A DNA stretch of 64,000 nucleotides from Tatumella sp. JGM118 (lineage in GTDB: Bacteria > Pseudomonadota > Gammaproteobacteria > Enterobacterales > Enterobacteriaceae), in NCBI RefSeq assembly GCF_018257515.1, contig NZ_JAERJR010000003.1, positions 1 to 64,000 of the forward strand. The letters are read 5' to 3'. The position numbers were made by a program, and so were the translations under genes. Positions within the stretch are counted from its first letter, which is position 1. The number at the start of each line of letters is the position of its first letter. Below the pieces are notes generated by a model, which saw only the letters and a list, made by a program, of their open reading frames with translations, did not search any database and was not told the DNA's origin. Shown here piece by piece: positions 63,941 to 64,000 of the stretch.

Positions 63941-64000
63941 ATGACTAAAATCTTCAGGCTGCTGCTGCTGACCGCTTTACTGAGTGTCACCGGCACCAGC
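63941..64000 (+). CDS. Start of a secreted protein, cut by the window end (yacC slot)
   Basis: Only 20 codons are visible, MTKIFRLLLLTALLSVTGTS, which look like a Sec signal peptide: a basic start and a hydrophobic core. An ATG preceded by GAGAACCCC. In E. coli the gene divergent from cueO is yacC, whose product also starts with a short signal peptide, so a YacC homologue is likely by synteny, but this is not shown by the visible residues. Confidence 0.5.
   Translation, partial: MTKIFRLLLLTALLSVTGTS

Overview
The window is a chromosomal stretch from a member of the Enterobacterales. Nearly every protein is close in length and sequence to its Escherichia coli counterpart, and gene order follows the E. 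coli 4-5 minute region (metNIQ-rcsF-trmO-proS ... accA-dnaE-rnhB-lpxBA-fabZ-lpxD-skp-bamA-rseP-cdsA-uppS-dxr-frr-pyrH-tsf-rpsB-map-glnD-dapD ... hemL-mrcB-hrpB-thpR-sfsA-dksA-gluQ-pcnB-folK-panBC-yadHG-hpt-cueO). Many E. coli neighbours are missing from their usual slots (nlpE, ldcC, cdaR, btuF, the fhu operon, the yad fimbrial cluster, panD, can, gcd). This fits an Erwiniaceae-like, somewhat streamlined genome (Tatumella/Pantoea type), but the genus is a guess.

Layout. Bases 1-222 carry a tandem rRNA promoter (P1 and P2) pointing left, out of the window, with gmhB just upstream of it as in E. coli rrnH. Bases 820-3980 lie where gmhB and metN normally diverge with a short gap. Here the gap is filled by an AT-rich accessory island encoding a 616-residue protein with a glycine-rich hydrophobic C-terminus and an overlapping 140-residue two-helix membrane protein: a candidate membrane-acting toxin with its immunity protein. 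Bases 3981-14176 hold methionine uptake, RcsF, TrmO, ProS, an acetyltransferase, ArfB, YaeQ, a decayed yaeP overlapping rof, TilS and a VOC protein. Bases 14177-33792 are one long minus-strand envelope and translation block: fatty acid and lipid A synthesis, the BAM porin assembly machinery, phospholipid and isoprenoid synthesis, ribosome recycling, UMP kinase, EF-Ts and S2. Bases 34188-46817 hold Map, GlnD, DapD, DegP, Dgt, MtnN, ErpA, ClcA and HemL. Bases 47535-64000 hold PBP1b with a polyglutamine tail, HrpB, a ThpR with altered catalytic motifs, SfsA, DksA, GluQ, PcnB (ATT start), FolK, PanB, PanC, the YadGH ABC exporter, Hpt, CueO with a CueR-type promoter, and the first 20 codons of a secreted protein.

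How it works together. The core is envelope biogenesis (lipid A, BamA, Skp, DegP, RseP, CdsA, UppS, PBP1b, RcsF) plus translation and its quality control (ProS, ArfB, TilS, RNase HII, Frr, Tsf, RpsB, Map, GluQ). A sigma-E-type promoter before degP and a MerR-type promoter before cueO are directly visible. The least conventional content is the toxin/immunity-like pair, the yaeP relic, the ThpR motif loss and several short repeat arrays in gene-poor gaps. No insertion sequence, CRISPR array or tRNA gene was recognised.
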